Of a DNA stretch of 37,312 nucleotides, positions 24,704 through 33,695 are shown one piece after another. The notes under the pieces are model-generated. The model saw nothing but the letters and a program-made list of their open reading frames with translations, did no database searches and was not told the origin of the DNA. How positions within the stretch are numbered: position 1 is the stretch's first letter; every line of letters begins with the position of its first letter. This DNA is from Chitinophagales bacterium (GTDB lineage: Bacteria > Bacteroidota > Bacteroidia > Chitinophagales > CAIOSU01), in the NCBI GenBank assembly GCA_018401955.1, contig JAGYJT010000027.1:1-37312 (forward strand), written 5' to 3'. The translations under genes were made by a program, and so were the position numbers.

Positions 24704-27700
24704 ATGAGAAATAGCTACATATTTAATTATTGCTGCGCCACACTATTTTTGCTATTGTTCTCGCAAGTAGTTATTGCTCAAGGAGAAGTGTTCACTAATC
24801 CTGATGCAACTATTGCTAATTCGCCAACGGCTCGATATGGTGCTGCGCCAACTGTAGACACTACAAAGGAGAAAAGCTTCTCAAACCTATTGCTGGTTGA
24901 CTCTAGCGATTTAGCTATACAACCGATGCTTACGCCAGACATGCGTAAACATCCGGAAACCGGATTGGTAAAACTTGAAGGCTCTCCTACAAGTGTTGAG
25001 GTTATGGAGTTGAGGGATGCTAATAGCCGCACTTTTAAAAACGCTGATGGTAGCTTTACCAAGCAACAAACCAAAGGAGTATTTCATTATAAGGATGCTC
25101 AAGGATACTGGCTAAGTATTGGCCAAGCGCCAACTGCACTAGAGAACGGAAATGTAGGTATAAGCACCACAGACTTACCGATAAGTATTAATACCCAAAC
25201 CGGTGCTACCACCATGCAATTGGATGCAAAAGGTGGTAGTTTGTTGTTTGGTGAAAACGCTCAGATAAGTTATGTTGATGCACAGGGCAATATTGTTAAT
25301 ACTATACAAGCAGGCAATTCAACCACCAGTGAGCTGAATGGTAAAGTGCTAAAATTAAAGGGTTTGTGGCCTTCTATTGACCGAACCCAAGCTATTGATT
25401 ACTACCAAGTTGAAACTGACTATATACTACAAAACCGCCCAACTGTGCAATTACCTGGTGGCAACATGGTGTTTACAGAGAACCTTACTTTGCCCAAAGG
25501 CTGGAAAATAGAAAAGGGCACTGGTAAAGACACCTTAGATGGTTTTATGGGTGTATTGCATATAGTAGATGCTAAGGGAACGGTTAAAGGTACCTTTGAG
25601 CGTTTGGTATTTTTTGACAGTAACACCGATACAAAAAAACAAGGGCATGCCGCTAATGGAGTTTATACTTTCAAGCAAACAGGCGATAAAGTTGCCTTGG
25701 GTGTAGTTGTGCCAATGGATTGGTTGATGGCAGCTGATAGGCAGTACCCGGTAACTATTGACCCAACAGCTACTAACACTTATGCATCATTTGGCCTTTT
25801 ATATTGGAGTGGATTTACTGCAGCTTGTCAACAGAGCATGAACGTAAACGTACCTGCAGGCACAATTACAGGAACGGCCACCAGCTATTCTATAAGGGCA
25901 TACCTAGATGCATGGAGAAGCGAGCAGCGCTCAAGGGTTGGCGTAGGCGCCGCTTGGACCGCAATTCAATCAGGAACCGGTAATTTTAATGGTACTAATT
26001 CTTATAGCTTAACTGGCCAAACAATTGCAAATGGAGCCCATGGTGGCGGCAATATTTTGTTTACATGGCAAGGGTATCGCACTTACTTTTCCTACTACGA
26101 TAATTTTTTCTGCGATTTTTGGACCCAAGAATTGCTTAGCAATACCTGGGTAGTTACGGTTACTTATACCACCACGCCATGCTCAGGTAACCCTAACCCT
26201 GGAACCTTGGCCATATCAGCAACAACAGGTTGCGCGGGCACTACCAATTATACCCTTACCAGCACAGGTTATACCACTACGGGCTCAGGTTTGCAATACA
26301 ATTTTCAAACCAGCCCAGCTGGCGCCAATACCTGGACCGACCTTACTGGTTGGCAAAACCTTGGTGGCGGTAACCCAACATATACCACCAATACAACAAT
26401 CGACCGTGACTATCGCATACAGTATCGTTGTAACAGCGGTACGCCACAAAATAGCAATACGGTTACCCATACACCAGTTACCTGTATTTTCTTAAACGTA
26501 AACCAACAAGTACAAACAACTTGCGCAGCCAAAATATATGACTCTGGCGGCCCTGGTGGCAATTATGCCAACAACGAAGCGAGGGTAGTGATGATTTATC
26601 CTACTTCTAGCGATCAAATTCTAACCGTTAGCGGTTCATACAATACAGAAACCGGCTATGACTTTATAAGTGCTACGGATGGCGTTAGCTCTGATATTGA
26701 TACTTACCTTAACCCTCACTTTTACAGCGGCTCGGGCTCTTTCTCAATCTCTTCGCCTGGCCCTGGAATACCGATTACAATCAAGTTTCAATCTGATGGT
26801 GGGGTAGTGGGTGCTGGTTTTGATTTGGATGTGAGTTGCTCATGCGCAGTGCCAACGGCAGGCACAGCGGTGGCGCAAAACATTATTAGCTGTGGCGAAA
26901 CCTCAGATATATTTTTCACTGGTGCCGATGGACAAGATTATTACAGTTTTGCTAATACATCGTTTGTAGGCAATACTTTGCCATCAGGAGCTACCATTTC
27001 GGGTAATGCAGTTGTTACTGGCGAATATGTGCGCCTAACATCTACCGCTACCAGCCAATCTGGCAGCTTAGTATTTAACAATACCAATGCTCTTAATGGC
27101 AATGAATTTTTAACCTACTTTAAAATGTACGCTGGTGGTGGAAGTGGTGCCGATGGAATGAGTTTCTCGTTTGGTCCAAACATTTCCAGCACTCCTCCAG
27201 GTAGCGAAGCGGGCCATGGTAATGGTGTAAAAATTGCCTTTGACTCTTATAACAACGGTACAAACCCAATGAGCTGTAATGGCACCAACTACAGTTCTGT
27301 TTACCTAATGTATGACAATACTGTTCTGGGTTGCTTTACCAATTTTAACTACACGGCTTGGCGCAATGCTTGGCGCTTAATGGTTGTGCAGATAAATGAA
27401 AATGGGCAGATTACAGTAAGTAACCCAGAAGCTGGCGGACCAGTGTATTTTAACAATGTACAACTGCCAGCGGCATACCTAGCTGCCGATAAGAGTACTT
27501 GGAAAGTTGCATTTTCTGCCCGCACGGGTGGCTCTACGGATAACCATTATGTGGATGATGTAAACGTATATTTTGGCAATCAGTTTGAGTACAGCATAAA
27601 CAACGGCTCAACTTGGAGTTCATCACCTAGCTTTAATGGGTTAGGGGCTGGTACATACAATCCACGCATTCGAAATAAAAATGTTACTTGCAGCAGCCGT

Positions 27701-29848
27701 GCGTTGCCAGCAATTACTATTGTTGCTCCGCCAACACTGCCAACTATACCTAGTGTAACCAACAATGGCCCAATTTGTGCGGGTAGCAACGTAAGCCTTA
27801 CAGCTGCTGGTTTGGCACCAGGTGGAAGGGTAGCAAACCTTGCGGGTACACAAACTATAGGAGGTAATTTGGTAACAGCTGCGGCCAATAACTTCACTAT
27901 GGAGTTTTGGGTTAAATCAACTACAACACGAGCTACTACTACTCAATCTAACTCGGGCACTGTGGGCACTAGCAACCAGCGGTATGCTATATACCCATCA
28001 CATGGTGGTACAAATGCAGGTGCAGGCGTATCGGTAGGTACTGATGGTATTAGTGTATTTGAACATGGCAGTGGCTACTTGCCCTCTACATTGGTTTACG
28101 ATTTCCAATCGCCAAAAACAGAGTGGATGCACGTAGCTGTGGTTTACAGCGGCCGCATACCTTCTCTGTACATCAATGGCGTATTCGTGAAAACGGGTGT
28201 AATAAGTGCACGTCCAAACGTTTATGCCAGTTCAGGCACGGGCGGCAGCTACGGCTACTACAACGGTCAATTAGACAATATCCGCATTTGGAATGATGTA
28301 AGAACCGTTGCTGAAATTAGGGCCAACATGCATAGGGAAGCGCCAGCTAACAACACCGGTTTGGTGGTTCGCTATGATTTTAATGCATCAAACGTAAATG
28401 CTTCGTTTGGTAGCCCCAATAATAGTAATGGCGGCGCTACCTTCCCTAATGCCAACTACTACACATATACTTGGACCGGAACGAACGCACCAGGCGCTAC
28501 TACCAATGAAACCGTAACGATTAACAATCCATCTGGTACATATACTGTTAACTACAACAGCAGTGATAATTGTGGTTCGGTAAATGGCGGTTCAACAGCT
28601 GTAACAGTTAATCCAATTCCAACGGCCTCAATTAGCGGCACCAACACCATTTGTGCGGGTGGCTCGTCTACGTTTACTGCCAGTGGTGGTGGCACTTATG
28701 CTTGGAGCACGGGCGCAAGCACAGCTGCCATCAGTGTATCAACTGCTGGTACATATACCGTAACGGTAACTAATAACGGTTGCACTGCTACTGCATCAAG
28801 AACCTTGACCGTAACACCGTTACCAAGCGCAAGCATTAGCGGCACCAACACCATTTGTGCAGGTGGCTCGTCAACGTTTACTGCCAGTGGTGGCGGCACT
28901 TATGCTTGGAGCACTGGCGCAACCACTGCTGCAATCAGTGTGTCGACCGCGGGTACCTATTCAGTAACGGTAACTAATAACGGTTGCACCGCTACTGCAT
29001 CTCGCACCCTAACCGTTAATGCTGCACCTACTGTAACTATCACCCCAGCTAGTCCATCTGTTTGTAGTGGAGTGAGCGTTACATTAACCGCTAGTGGTGG
29101 TGCAAGTTATGCATGGAGTACTAGCGACAATACTGCTGAAACAACTGTTTCGCCATCAACTACCACTAGTTATACCGTAACGGTTACTGGTGCCAATACC
29201 TGTACCGCAACTGCAAGCAAATCGGTAACGGTTACACAGCTTGCCATTGGTGGTCAAACATTCCAAACCGGTGATTACGTATTCTCTGGTACCATATCAG
29301 CAGGATGGGCTAACGCTGGCAACTGGTATGAGTATAATGGTACATCGTTTGTGTCGGCATCAACGGTGCCATCAAGCAGCACCAATACTTACATATACCC
29401 GGTAGCCACGCACACATGTATTGTGCGCAGTAGCGTAAACCTAAACGGTACAAACAATGCTAATGATGTAAACATTAAGCCAGGTGCTACTATAAATGGC
29501 ACTGCAAATAACAGAACCATAAGTGTGTATGGTAATTGGACCAATGAAGGTACATTTACCATGGGCAACTCAACAGTTGCTTTGCGCGGTGGAAATGACG
29601 TGACTGTTAGTTCAGGTGGTAGTAACTTCAATCAACTGATAATCAACAAATCTACAAATGCAGCTAAAGTTGAGTTTATAGAAGACTTTGCATGCTCATT
29701 GGAGTTTTTGCTAACCCGCGGCACGGTAGAAATACCGCAAGACGTAACAGGTGAGGCACTAAACTCTGTTGTTGATATAAATGGTACTTTGATATTAAAA
29801 CAAAAGACCAACGGCACCAAAGGCGGCGAGTTTCGCGCTAATCCTTAA
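24704..29848 (+). CDS. Giant secreted multidomain adhesin-like protein
   Basis: A 1714-residue exported protein. Order: signal peptide (1-26); an N-terminal region ending in YPVTIDPT near residue 353, a motif also seen in Rhs/PKD-type secreted proteins; a CUB-like domain (about 607-712, GGPGGNYANNE); an L-type lectin-like beta domain (about 745-956); a LamG/concanavalin-like domain (about 1062-1226, FTMEFWVKS and GQLDNIRIWNDVR); and three Ig-like repeats of about 68-71 residues (1306-1513). The C-terminal region contains GWANAGNWYEYNG and parallel-beta-helix-like repeats. The carbohydrate-binding folds point to adhesion or glycan capture at the cell surface. The end (TKGGEFRANP) lacks a recognisable type IX sorting domain, so the export route beyond the periplasm is unclear. 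Confidence 0.85.
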   Translation: MRNSYIFNYCCATLFLLLFSQVVIAQGEVFTNPDATIANSPTARYGAAPTVDTTKEKSFSNLLLVDSSDLAIQPMLTPDMRKHPETGLVKLEGSPTSVEVMELRDANSRTFKNADGSFTKQQTKGVFHYKDAQGYWLSIGQAPTALENGNVGISTTDLPISINTQTGATTMQLDAKGGSLLFGENAQISYVDAQGNIVNTIQAGNSTTSELNGKVLKLKGLWPSIDRTQAIDYYQVETDYILQNRPTVQLPGGNMVFTENLTLPKGWKIEKGTGKDTLDGFMGVLHIVDAKGTVKGTFERLVFFDSNTDTKKQGHAANGVYTFKQTGDKVALGVVVPMDWLMAADRQYPVTIDPTATNTYASFGLLYWSGFTAACQQSMNVNVPAGTITGTATSYSIRAYLDAWRSEQRSRVGVGAAWTAIQSGTGNFNGTNSYSLTGQTIANGAHGGGNILFTWQGYRTYFSYYDNFFCDFWTQELLSNTWVVTVTYTTTPCSGNPNPGTLAISATTGCAGTTNYTLTSTGYTTTGSGLQYNFQTSPAGANTWTDLTGWQNLGGGNPTYTTNTTIDRDYRIQYRCNSGTPQNSNTVTHTPVTCIFLNVNQQVQTTCAAKIYDSGGPGGNYANNEARVVMIYPTSSDQILTVSGSYNTETGYDFISATDGVSSDIDTYLNPHFYSGSGSFSISSPGPGIPITIKFQSDGGVVGAGFDLDVSCSCAVPTAGTAVAQNIISCGETSDIFFTGADGQDYYSFANTSFVGNTLPSGATISGNAVVTGEYVRLTSTATSQSGSLVFNNTNALNGNEFLTYFKMYAGGGSGADGMSFSFGPNISSTPPGSEAGHGNGVKIAFDSYNNGTNPMSCNGTNYSSVYLMYDNTVLGCFTNFNYTAWRNAWRLMVVQINENGQITVSNPEAGGPVYFNNVQLPAAYLAADKSTWKVAFSARTGGSTDNHYVDDVNVYFGNQFEYSINNGSTWSSSPSFNGLGAGTYNPRIRNKNVTCSSRALPAITIVAPPTLPTIPSVTNNGPICAGSNVSLTAAGLAPGGRVANLAGTQTIGGNLVTAAANNFTMEFWVKSTTTRATTTQSNSGTVGTSNQRYAIYPSHGGTNAGAGVSVGTDGISVFEHGSGYLPSTLVYDFQSPKTEWMHVAVVYSGRIPSLYINGVFVKTGVISARPNVYASSGTGGSYGYYNGQLDNIRIWNDVRTVAEIRANMHREAPANNTGLVVRYDFNASNVNASFGSPNNSNGGATFPNANYYTYTWTGTNAPGATTNETVTINNPSGTYTVNYNSSDNCGSVNGGSTAVTVNPIPTASISGTNTICAGGSSTFTASGGGTYAWSTGASTAAISVSTAGTYTVTVTNNGCTATASRTLTVTPLPSASISGTNTICAGGSSTFTASGGGTYAWSTGATTAAISVSTAGTYSVTVTNNGCTATASRTLTVNAAPTVTITPASPSVCSGVSVTLTASGGASYAWSTSDNTAETTVSPSTTTSYTVTVTGANTCTATASKSVTVTQLAIGGQTFQTGDYVFSGTISAGWANAGNWYEYNGTSFVSASTVPSSSTNTYIYPVATHTCIVRSSVNLNGTNNANDVNIKPGATINGTANNRTISVYGNWTNEGTFTMGNSTVALRGGNDVTVSSGGSNFNQLIINKSTNAAKVEFIEDFACSLEFLLTRGTVEIPQDVTGEALNSVVDINGTLILKQKTNGTKGGEFRANP
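28619..29239 (+). repeat. Tandem Ig-like coding repeats, 204-bp unit
   Basis: Units 28619-28822 and 28823-29026 are nearly identical at DNA level (mostly third-position changes) and each encodes 68 residues with ICAGGSSTFTASGGGTYAW. A third, diverged unit follows at 29027-29239 (VCSGVSVTLTASGGASYAW). The first two look like a recent duplication or a gene-conversion pair. Confidence 0.9.
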
Positions 29849-29867
29849 TTGAGATAAAAAACCAGAT

Positions 29868-29898
29868 AACAAAGGGTGGCTTTTAGCTGCCCTTTGTT
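29868..29898. terminator. Hairpin terminator between convergent genes
   Basis: A 13-bp stem (AACAAAGGGTGGC with GCTGCCCTTTGTT, two G-T pairs) closes on a TTTTA loop. It starts 20 bp after the giant gene's stop and ends 3 bp before the stop of the convergent gene, so it may serve both strands. The T tract is short. Confidence 0.65.
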
Positions 29899-29900
29899 GT

Positions 29901-30578
29901 TTAGGCCAAATAGAAAGGTTGCTTTAATAAATAATACCTTTTCAACAAGGGGCAAATTTTATATCGCTCGTCTTTAGTATCTTCATAAAGGGCATACAAG
30001 GTTTCGTATACTTCTTTAATGCCTATCAAATCAGCCCACTCGAATGGGCCGTAAGGATAGTTGGTGCCCAGTTTCATGGCTTGGTCAATATCCGCTATCT
30101 CGGCAGTGCCTTCTTGCAGGGTATAGCAAGCCTCATTAATAATCATACAAACCACACGGGGAGTGGCTAGGCCCACACGGTCTTGCACTAGTTTGTAAGG
30201 CCAGTTGAGCGATTGAGAAAGAGATTCTACCAAAGGAAGGTTATCGTTGCTTAAAATACTCAACTCCAAAATATCCCTATCAATAAAAGTGGGTAAGGTG
30301 TTCATGCCTATTAAATGGCATCTAACTTCGCCGTGGAAGTTGAACACGGCTTGTGCTAGCTGTGTTTTTACAGCACCTACAATAATAAGTTTGTTTCGCA
30401 AATAGCTATAATACTGTAAGTTGTTGCTGTCATCATCAAAGTTTAAGTCGAAGATAATGTTGTAACGGGGCAAAGAGGCATCGTTAACCTTGTTGCTATG
30501 GGTTACTTGGTGTTCTTTGGGGATGCGCTTCATCAGCTCGGTGGCACGCTGTTTGTCGCCTAGTACCAGTATTTCCAT
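29901..30578 (-). CDS. 3-hydroxyacyl-CoA dehydrogenase-like protein
   Basis: A 225-residue protein whose C-terminal part is the 3HCDH C-terminal domain: QDRVGLATPRVVCMIINEAC, then EIADIDQAMKLGTNYPYGPFEWADLIG. The N-terminal part is a shortened Rossmann-like region (MEILVLGD, residues 1-125) without a clear GxGxxG NAD motif and about 60 residues shorter than in full 3-hydroxybutyryl-CoA dehydrogenases (about 280). It may therefore be a diverged or non-catalytic member. It is divergent from ridA with 49 bp between starts. Fatty-acid or ketone-body metabolism is the family role; the specific reaction is not assigned. Confidence 0.75.
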   Translation of the reverse strand: MEILVLGDKQRATELMKRIPKEHQVTHSNKVNDASLPRYNIIFDLNFDDDSNNLQYYSYLRNKLIIVGAVKTQLAQAVFNFHGEVRCHLIGMNTLPTFIDRDILELSILSNDNLPLVESLSQSLNWPYKLVQDRVGLATPRVVCMIINEACYTLQEGTAEIADIDQAMKLGTNYPYGPFEWADLIGIKEVYETLYALYEDTKDERYKICPLLKRYYLLKQPFYLA

Positions 30579-30627
30579 AGTTAGTTATCTTTAGGGATTG
30601 GATAAAAATAACAAAACCTTAGTGATT

Positions 30628-31014
30628 ATGCCGAAAACCGTGATTAATACTGCCAATGCACCAGCGCCCATTGGCCCATATAGCCAGGCCATAGTAGCCA
30701 ACGGCGTACTGTACACCTCTGGCCAAATAGCCATAGTGCCCAGCAGTGGTGCTTTGCATATTGATGAGATACGTGCCGAAACCGAGCAGGTGCTCGAAAA
30801 CGTAAAGGCAGTGGTAGAGGCCGCTGGCTATGCCATGAGCGATGTTGTGAAGTGTTCTATTTTTCTCAGCGACATGGATAATTTCCCGCACGTGAACGAA
30901 GTGTATGCTAAATACTTTAACGGTGATAGCCCACCAGCGCGCGAAACAGTTCAGGTAGCGCGATTGCCGAAGAACGTGAATGTTGAGATTTCAGTAATTG
31001 CGGTAAAGGCTTAA
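30628..31014 (+). CDS. ridA: RidA family reactive intermediate deaminase
   Basis: A 128-residue RidA/YjgF protein that hydrolyses reactive enamine or imine products of PLP enzymes such as threonine dehydratase. Signature residues are present: Arg105 in the segment SPPARETVQVARLP and Glu120 in NVNVEISVIAV, which form the active site of the trimer, together with GPYSQAI near the N terminus. The ATG at 30628 fits the family start; an in-frame TTG lies 30 bp upstream. Its TAA stop shares the palindrome TTAA with the stop of the convergent glycosyltransferase (4-bp overlap). TATCTTTA at 30586-30593 is a possible -7 box. Confidence 0.94.
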   Translation: MPKTVINTANAPAPIGPYSQAIVANGVLYTSGQIAIVPSSGALHIDEIRAETEQVLENVKAVVEAAGYAMSDVVKCSIFLSDMDNFPHVNEVYAKYFNGDSPPARETVQVARLPKNVNVEISVIAVKA

Positions 31015-31958
31015 ACCGTTTTCATCAAACTATCCCAAAGCTTTTGGGCGGTTTGTTCCCAACTAAACTTTTGTAATTGTATGGAAGCCCTCTGCTGGAG
31101 GGCTTCCGCTGTTTCTGGGTGTTGGTAAAGTTGCACCATGGCAGCAGTTATTTCCTCAATAGATGTTGGGTCAACAATTAGTGCAGCATCGCCAGCCACT
31201 TCGGGCATGCTGCTGGTGTTGCTGGTTATTACAGGCGTTCCGCAGGCAAAAGCTTCTACTATCGGTATGCCAAAACCCTCAAAAATAGACACGTACATCA
31301 TCGCCCTAGCAGAAGCCACCAAACCGGCAACTTGCTCAGCTTCTAAATGCCCAAGGAAAAGTACATCATCTTTATGGGTCATGGCATTGTAAGTGGCTAT
31401 AATGTCGCCATACTGCCAACCTTTAGCCCCAATTACCACTAATTTATCAGGGCAGTTAGTTTGGGTTTTGTAACCATCAAAAGCTTGAAACAAGCGCACT
31501 ATATTTTTACGTGGGTGTATTGAGCCTACATAAACCAAATACGGTGCGGCATTAGTGTACCGTTCTCTAACCGCCTGTTGTGCTGCTTCATCAAGTGGCT
31601 TGTAAACATCTTTTATGCCATTATATACCACATCAATTTTGCTGGGGGCAATACCATATAGCTGCATTACATCAAGCTTGGTATAGTTAGATACCGTGGC
31701 AATGCGCCTCGCATGATGAGCGTATTTTGGCGTATAATGCCGATAGAATTTACCAACCAAGCCTGGCACATATTCAGGGTAATGCTCAAAGGCCAAATCG
31801 TGTAATACGAGCAGCGTTGGCACTTGCGTAGATAGCGATAAATAGCCATCGGGCGATAGCAATACATCGGGTTTATGTTTGCGCAGCACTATCGGCAGTG
31901 CCCATTCAAACCAAAGGTACCACAGCAAAGGGTGCCTAGCGGGTGGTGGAATTACCAC
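31011..31958 (-). CDS. GT4 family glycosyltransferase, intact C-terminal part
   Basis: GT-B fold retaining glycosyltransferase that adds a sugar from an NDP-sugar to a growing surface glycan. The open frame gives 315 residues from a GTG at 31958. The donor-binding half is intact: YVGSIHPRKNI near residue 140, then SIFEGFGIPIVEAFACGTPV with the EX7E motif, and NTSSMPEVAGDAALIVDP. In-frame sequence upstream of 31958 continues the family N-terminal half (FDRPYD, SNVTPVV), so the true start is probably the ATG at 32129; that stretch is frame-disrupted and listed separately. A GT4 enzyme facing a flippase, chain-length and ligase cluster suggests synthesis of an O-antigen or exopolysaccharide. Confidence 0.88.
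   Translation of the reverse strand: MVIPPPARHPLLWYLWFEWALPIVLRKHKPDVLLSPDGYLSLSTQVPTLLVLHDLAFEHYPEYVPGLVGKFYRHYTPKYAHHARRIATVSNYTKLDVMQLYGIAPSKIDVVYNGIKDVYKPLDEAAQQAVRERYTNAAPYLVYVGSIHPRKNIVRLFQAFDGYKTQTNCPDKLVVIGAKGWQYGDIIATYNAMTHKDDVLFLGHLEAEQVAGLVASARAMMYVSIFEGFGIPIVEAFACGTPVITSNTSSMPEVAGDAALIVDPTSIEEITAAMVQLYQHPETAEALQQRASIQLQKFSWEQTAQKLWDSLMKTV
31083..31107 (+). other. GC-rich hairpin inside the glycosyltransferase, possible ridA terminator
   Basis: GGAAGCCCTC pairs perfectly with GAGGGCTTCC around TGCTG, 69 bp past the ridA stop and inside the coding end of the convergent glycosyltransferase. The sequence after it on the plus strand is only weakly T-rich. Confidence 0.4.
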
Positions 31959-32129
31959 AGGGGTAACGTTGCTAGAATAGATAAACGAAGCATCGTAAGG
32001 CCTATCGAAAATAAAGATAAACTCGTGCTCGGTGGATGACGCGAGTAATGCGCAAATTTCGTGTGTAACACACCAATACCCTCTAGTTTTCCCTCTTTCA
32101 GCAAAAAGCGGTGTTTAGGCTATCCTCAT
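31959..32129 (-). pseudogene. Frame-disrupted 5' end of the GT4 glycosyltransferase
   Basis: Reading from the ATG at 32129, the frame gives MRIA and then a TAA. Nearby pieces in other frames complete the typical Bacteroidota GT4 N terminus: NT, FLLKEGKLEGIG, then THEICALLASSTEHEF back in the main frame. The simplest repair is two single-base losses (near 32116 and 32110) and the loss of one TTGG copy near 32080. The net change of 6 bp explains why the ATG is again in frame with the body. The repaired protein would be about 374 residues, normal for GT4. Confidence 0.7.
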
Positions 32130-32185
32130 GTATGGACAATAATAGTTAATTTTGTCAATACTTTGTACGCCTGCACCCAGCATTC

Positions 32186-32649
32186 ATGAATCGCAGTTTG
32201 TGTTGTCCAATCTAGCCATTATACTACTGCTTAACCTCCTCATTAAGCCGCTGTACATATTGCTGGATATACAGGTGCAGAACACGGTTGGCCCTGAAGA
32301 GTTTTGGGATGTTTTTACTGTGTTTTCACCACACCTCTTTCAATTGTGCTCGATTTGGGCATAAACAACTACTAACAATCGCTCTGTAGCGCAGGATGAA
32401 GGTCATATCTATCGCTATTTGCCAGCCCCTGGTCGCTTAAATTAATACTTGCCGTAGCCGGGGTTGTTAAGTTATGTGGTGGCGATGCGATTGGCTTTTC
32501 ACCCATGCAAATGCATTTGTTGGGCTCGGGTTATTATCAGTTTTTATTGAGCAGGTTGTTTCTTTGTTCGTTCCAATCTATCGGGCATCCTTTAAGGTGG
32601 ATAGTGGTATGGTGTTGGATAAACTGTTGCTGGTTCAATTATACTACTG
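32186..32649 (+). pseudogene. Frame-disrupted 5' part of the Wzx-like flippase
   Basis: From the ATG at 32186 the likely protein is scattered over three frames: MNRS; VLSNLAIILLLNLLIKPLYI and QNTVGPEEF; LDLGINNY; NNRSVAQDEGHIYRY; LILAVAGVV and SPMQMHLLG; VLDKLLLV. In order these read as the first 150 or so residues (about four membrane helices) of a polysaccharide flippase. At least seven small indels are needed, mostly single bases in short homopolymers. The frame becomes continuous from about 32635 onward. Confidence 0.7.
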
Positions 32650-33621
32650 GTGCTATTGTTTGGTGGTTCTTTTAAAGAAAACTTCACCATCAGTTGGTTT
32701 GTATATGCGCAAACCGCCTCATTGGGCATTACCCTTTTATTGGCTGGGGGTGCGGTGCTATATTTTGCTGGCAAAATTCAGTTTAAGAGCGATTGGAGTA
32801 ACATCCGTAAGATGTTTAAAGCAACCTTCCCGTATGCTTTGTTGGGTGTTTTTATGACGGTTTACTACCGCTTGGATGGCGTAATGATTGAGCGTATGTT
32901 GCCCGAAGCCGGGCCCTACCAAGCGGGCGTATATGCAGCCTGCTACCGTTTGCTGGATGCAGCCAATATTATTGGGCTGTTGTTTGCTGGCCTGCTGTTG
33001 CCCTTGTTTTCGCGCATGCTTCAGAAAACAGAAGACCCAAGCGACCTGCTTTCCTTCTCATTTAGGGTGCTGGTTGGTGGTGCGGTAATGGTAGCCATTA
33101 TACTGCGCTTTTTTGGCGAACCCGTTGTTGATTTATTGTATAGTGAGAGTACACCCTATTGGGGCAAGGTATTGTACACCTTGTTTTGGGCCTTCCCAGG
33201 GGTGAGCGTTGCTTACACCTATGGTACGCTTTTAGTTGCCGGTGGGCAGCTCAAGGTATTCAACATCATCACCTTTGTGGCCATGCTGCTCAATATTGGT
33301 TTGAATATGTTGTTGATACCCCAAATGGAAGCCTTGGGTGCTACTTATGCTACCATTGCTACCCAGCTATTGGCATCCACCGGCATGATATATTTTGCAC
33401 ACCAGTTTTTGAAAAAACCGCTACCGGTGTTCGATTTCTTTCGTATCGGTTTGCTGTCAATTGGCGTGTTTGCCATTTGCCAAGCATCAACCTATATAAG
33501 TTTACAGTGGGAAATAAAATTGGCCCTAGTTTCAATAATCGGTACCATAATGGCGTTCATGCTGCGGGTTTTTGAATGGAAGGCTTTGGTGGGGATGGTG
33601 AAACAGAGAGGTGAGGGTTAA
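32650..33621 (+). CDS. Wzx-like polysaccharide flippase, intact C-terminal part
   Basis: A 323-residue open frame from a GTG at 32650 that covers roughly the last two thirds of a MATE/PST-type oligosaccharide flippase. About nine hydrophobic helices are visible, with the internal segment YYRLDGVMIERMLPEAGPYQAGVYAACYRLLDAANIIG typical of Polysacc_synt proteins. The family flips undecaprenyl-linked glycan units across the inner membrane. The real start is most likely 32186 (see the disrupted part), giving about 480-490 residues. It is followed by a Wzz-like gene and a Wzy/WaaL-like gene, as in Wzx/Wzy-dependent polysaccharide pathways. Confidence 0.85.
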   Translation: MLLFGGSFKENFTISWFVYAQTASLGITLLLAGGAVLYFAGKIQFKSDWSNIRKMFKATFPYALLGVFMTVYYRLDGVMIERMLPEAGPYQAGVYAACYRLLDAANIIGLLFAGLLLPLFSRMLQKTEDPSDLLSFSFRVLVGGAVMVAIILRFFGEPVVDLLYSESTPYWGKVLYTLFWAFPGVSVAYTYGTLLVAGGQLKVFNIITFVAMLLNIGLNMLLIPQMEALGATYATIATQLLASTGMIYFAHQFLKKPLPVFDFFRIGLLSIGVFAICQASTYISLQWEIKLALVSIIGTIMAFMLRVFEWKALVGMVKQRGEG

Positions 33622-33663
33622 GGGTCCATCAATATTCCATTAAGTAATTAAACAATAACACAT

Positions 33664-33671
33664 TACCTTTG
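33664..33671 (+). promoter_or_regulatory. Candidate -7 box for the Wzz-like gene
   Basis: TACCTTTG matches TAnnTTTG, 24 bp before the ATG at 33696. It overlaps a TTG that would otherwise be an in-frame start, favouring the ATG. No clear -33 box is visible. Confidence 0.45.
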
Positions 33672-33695
33672 CACACAAAAAAAAATGTACCCCTA

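Noticed and set aside
28619..29239. CRISPR-like repeat array
   Set aside because: The 204-bp units keep an open frame without spacers and encode Ig-like domains.
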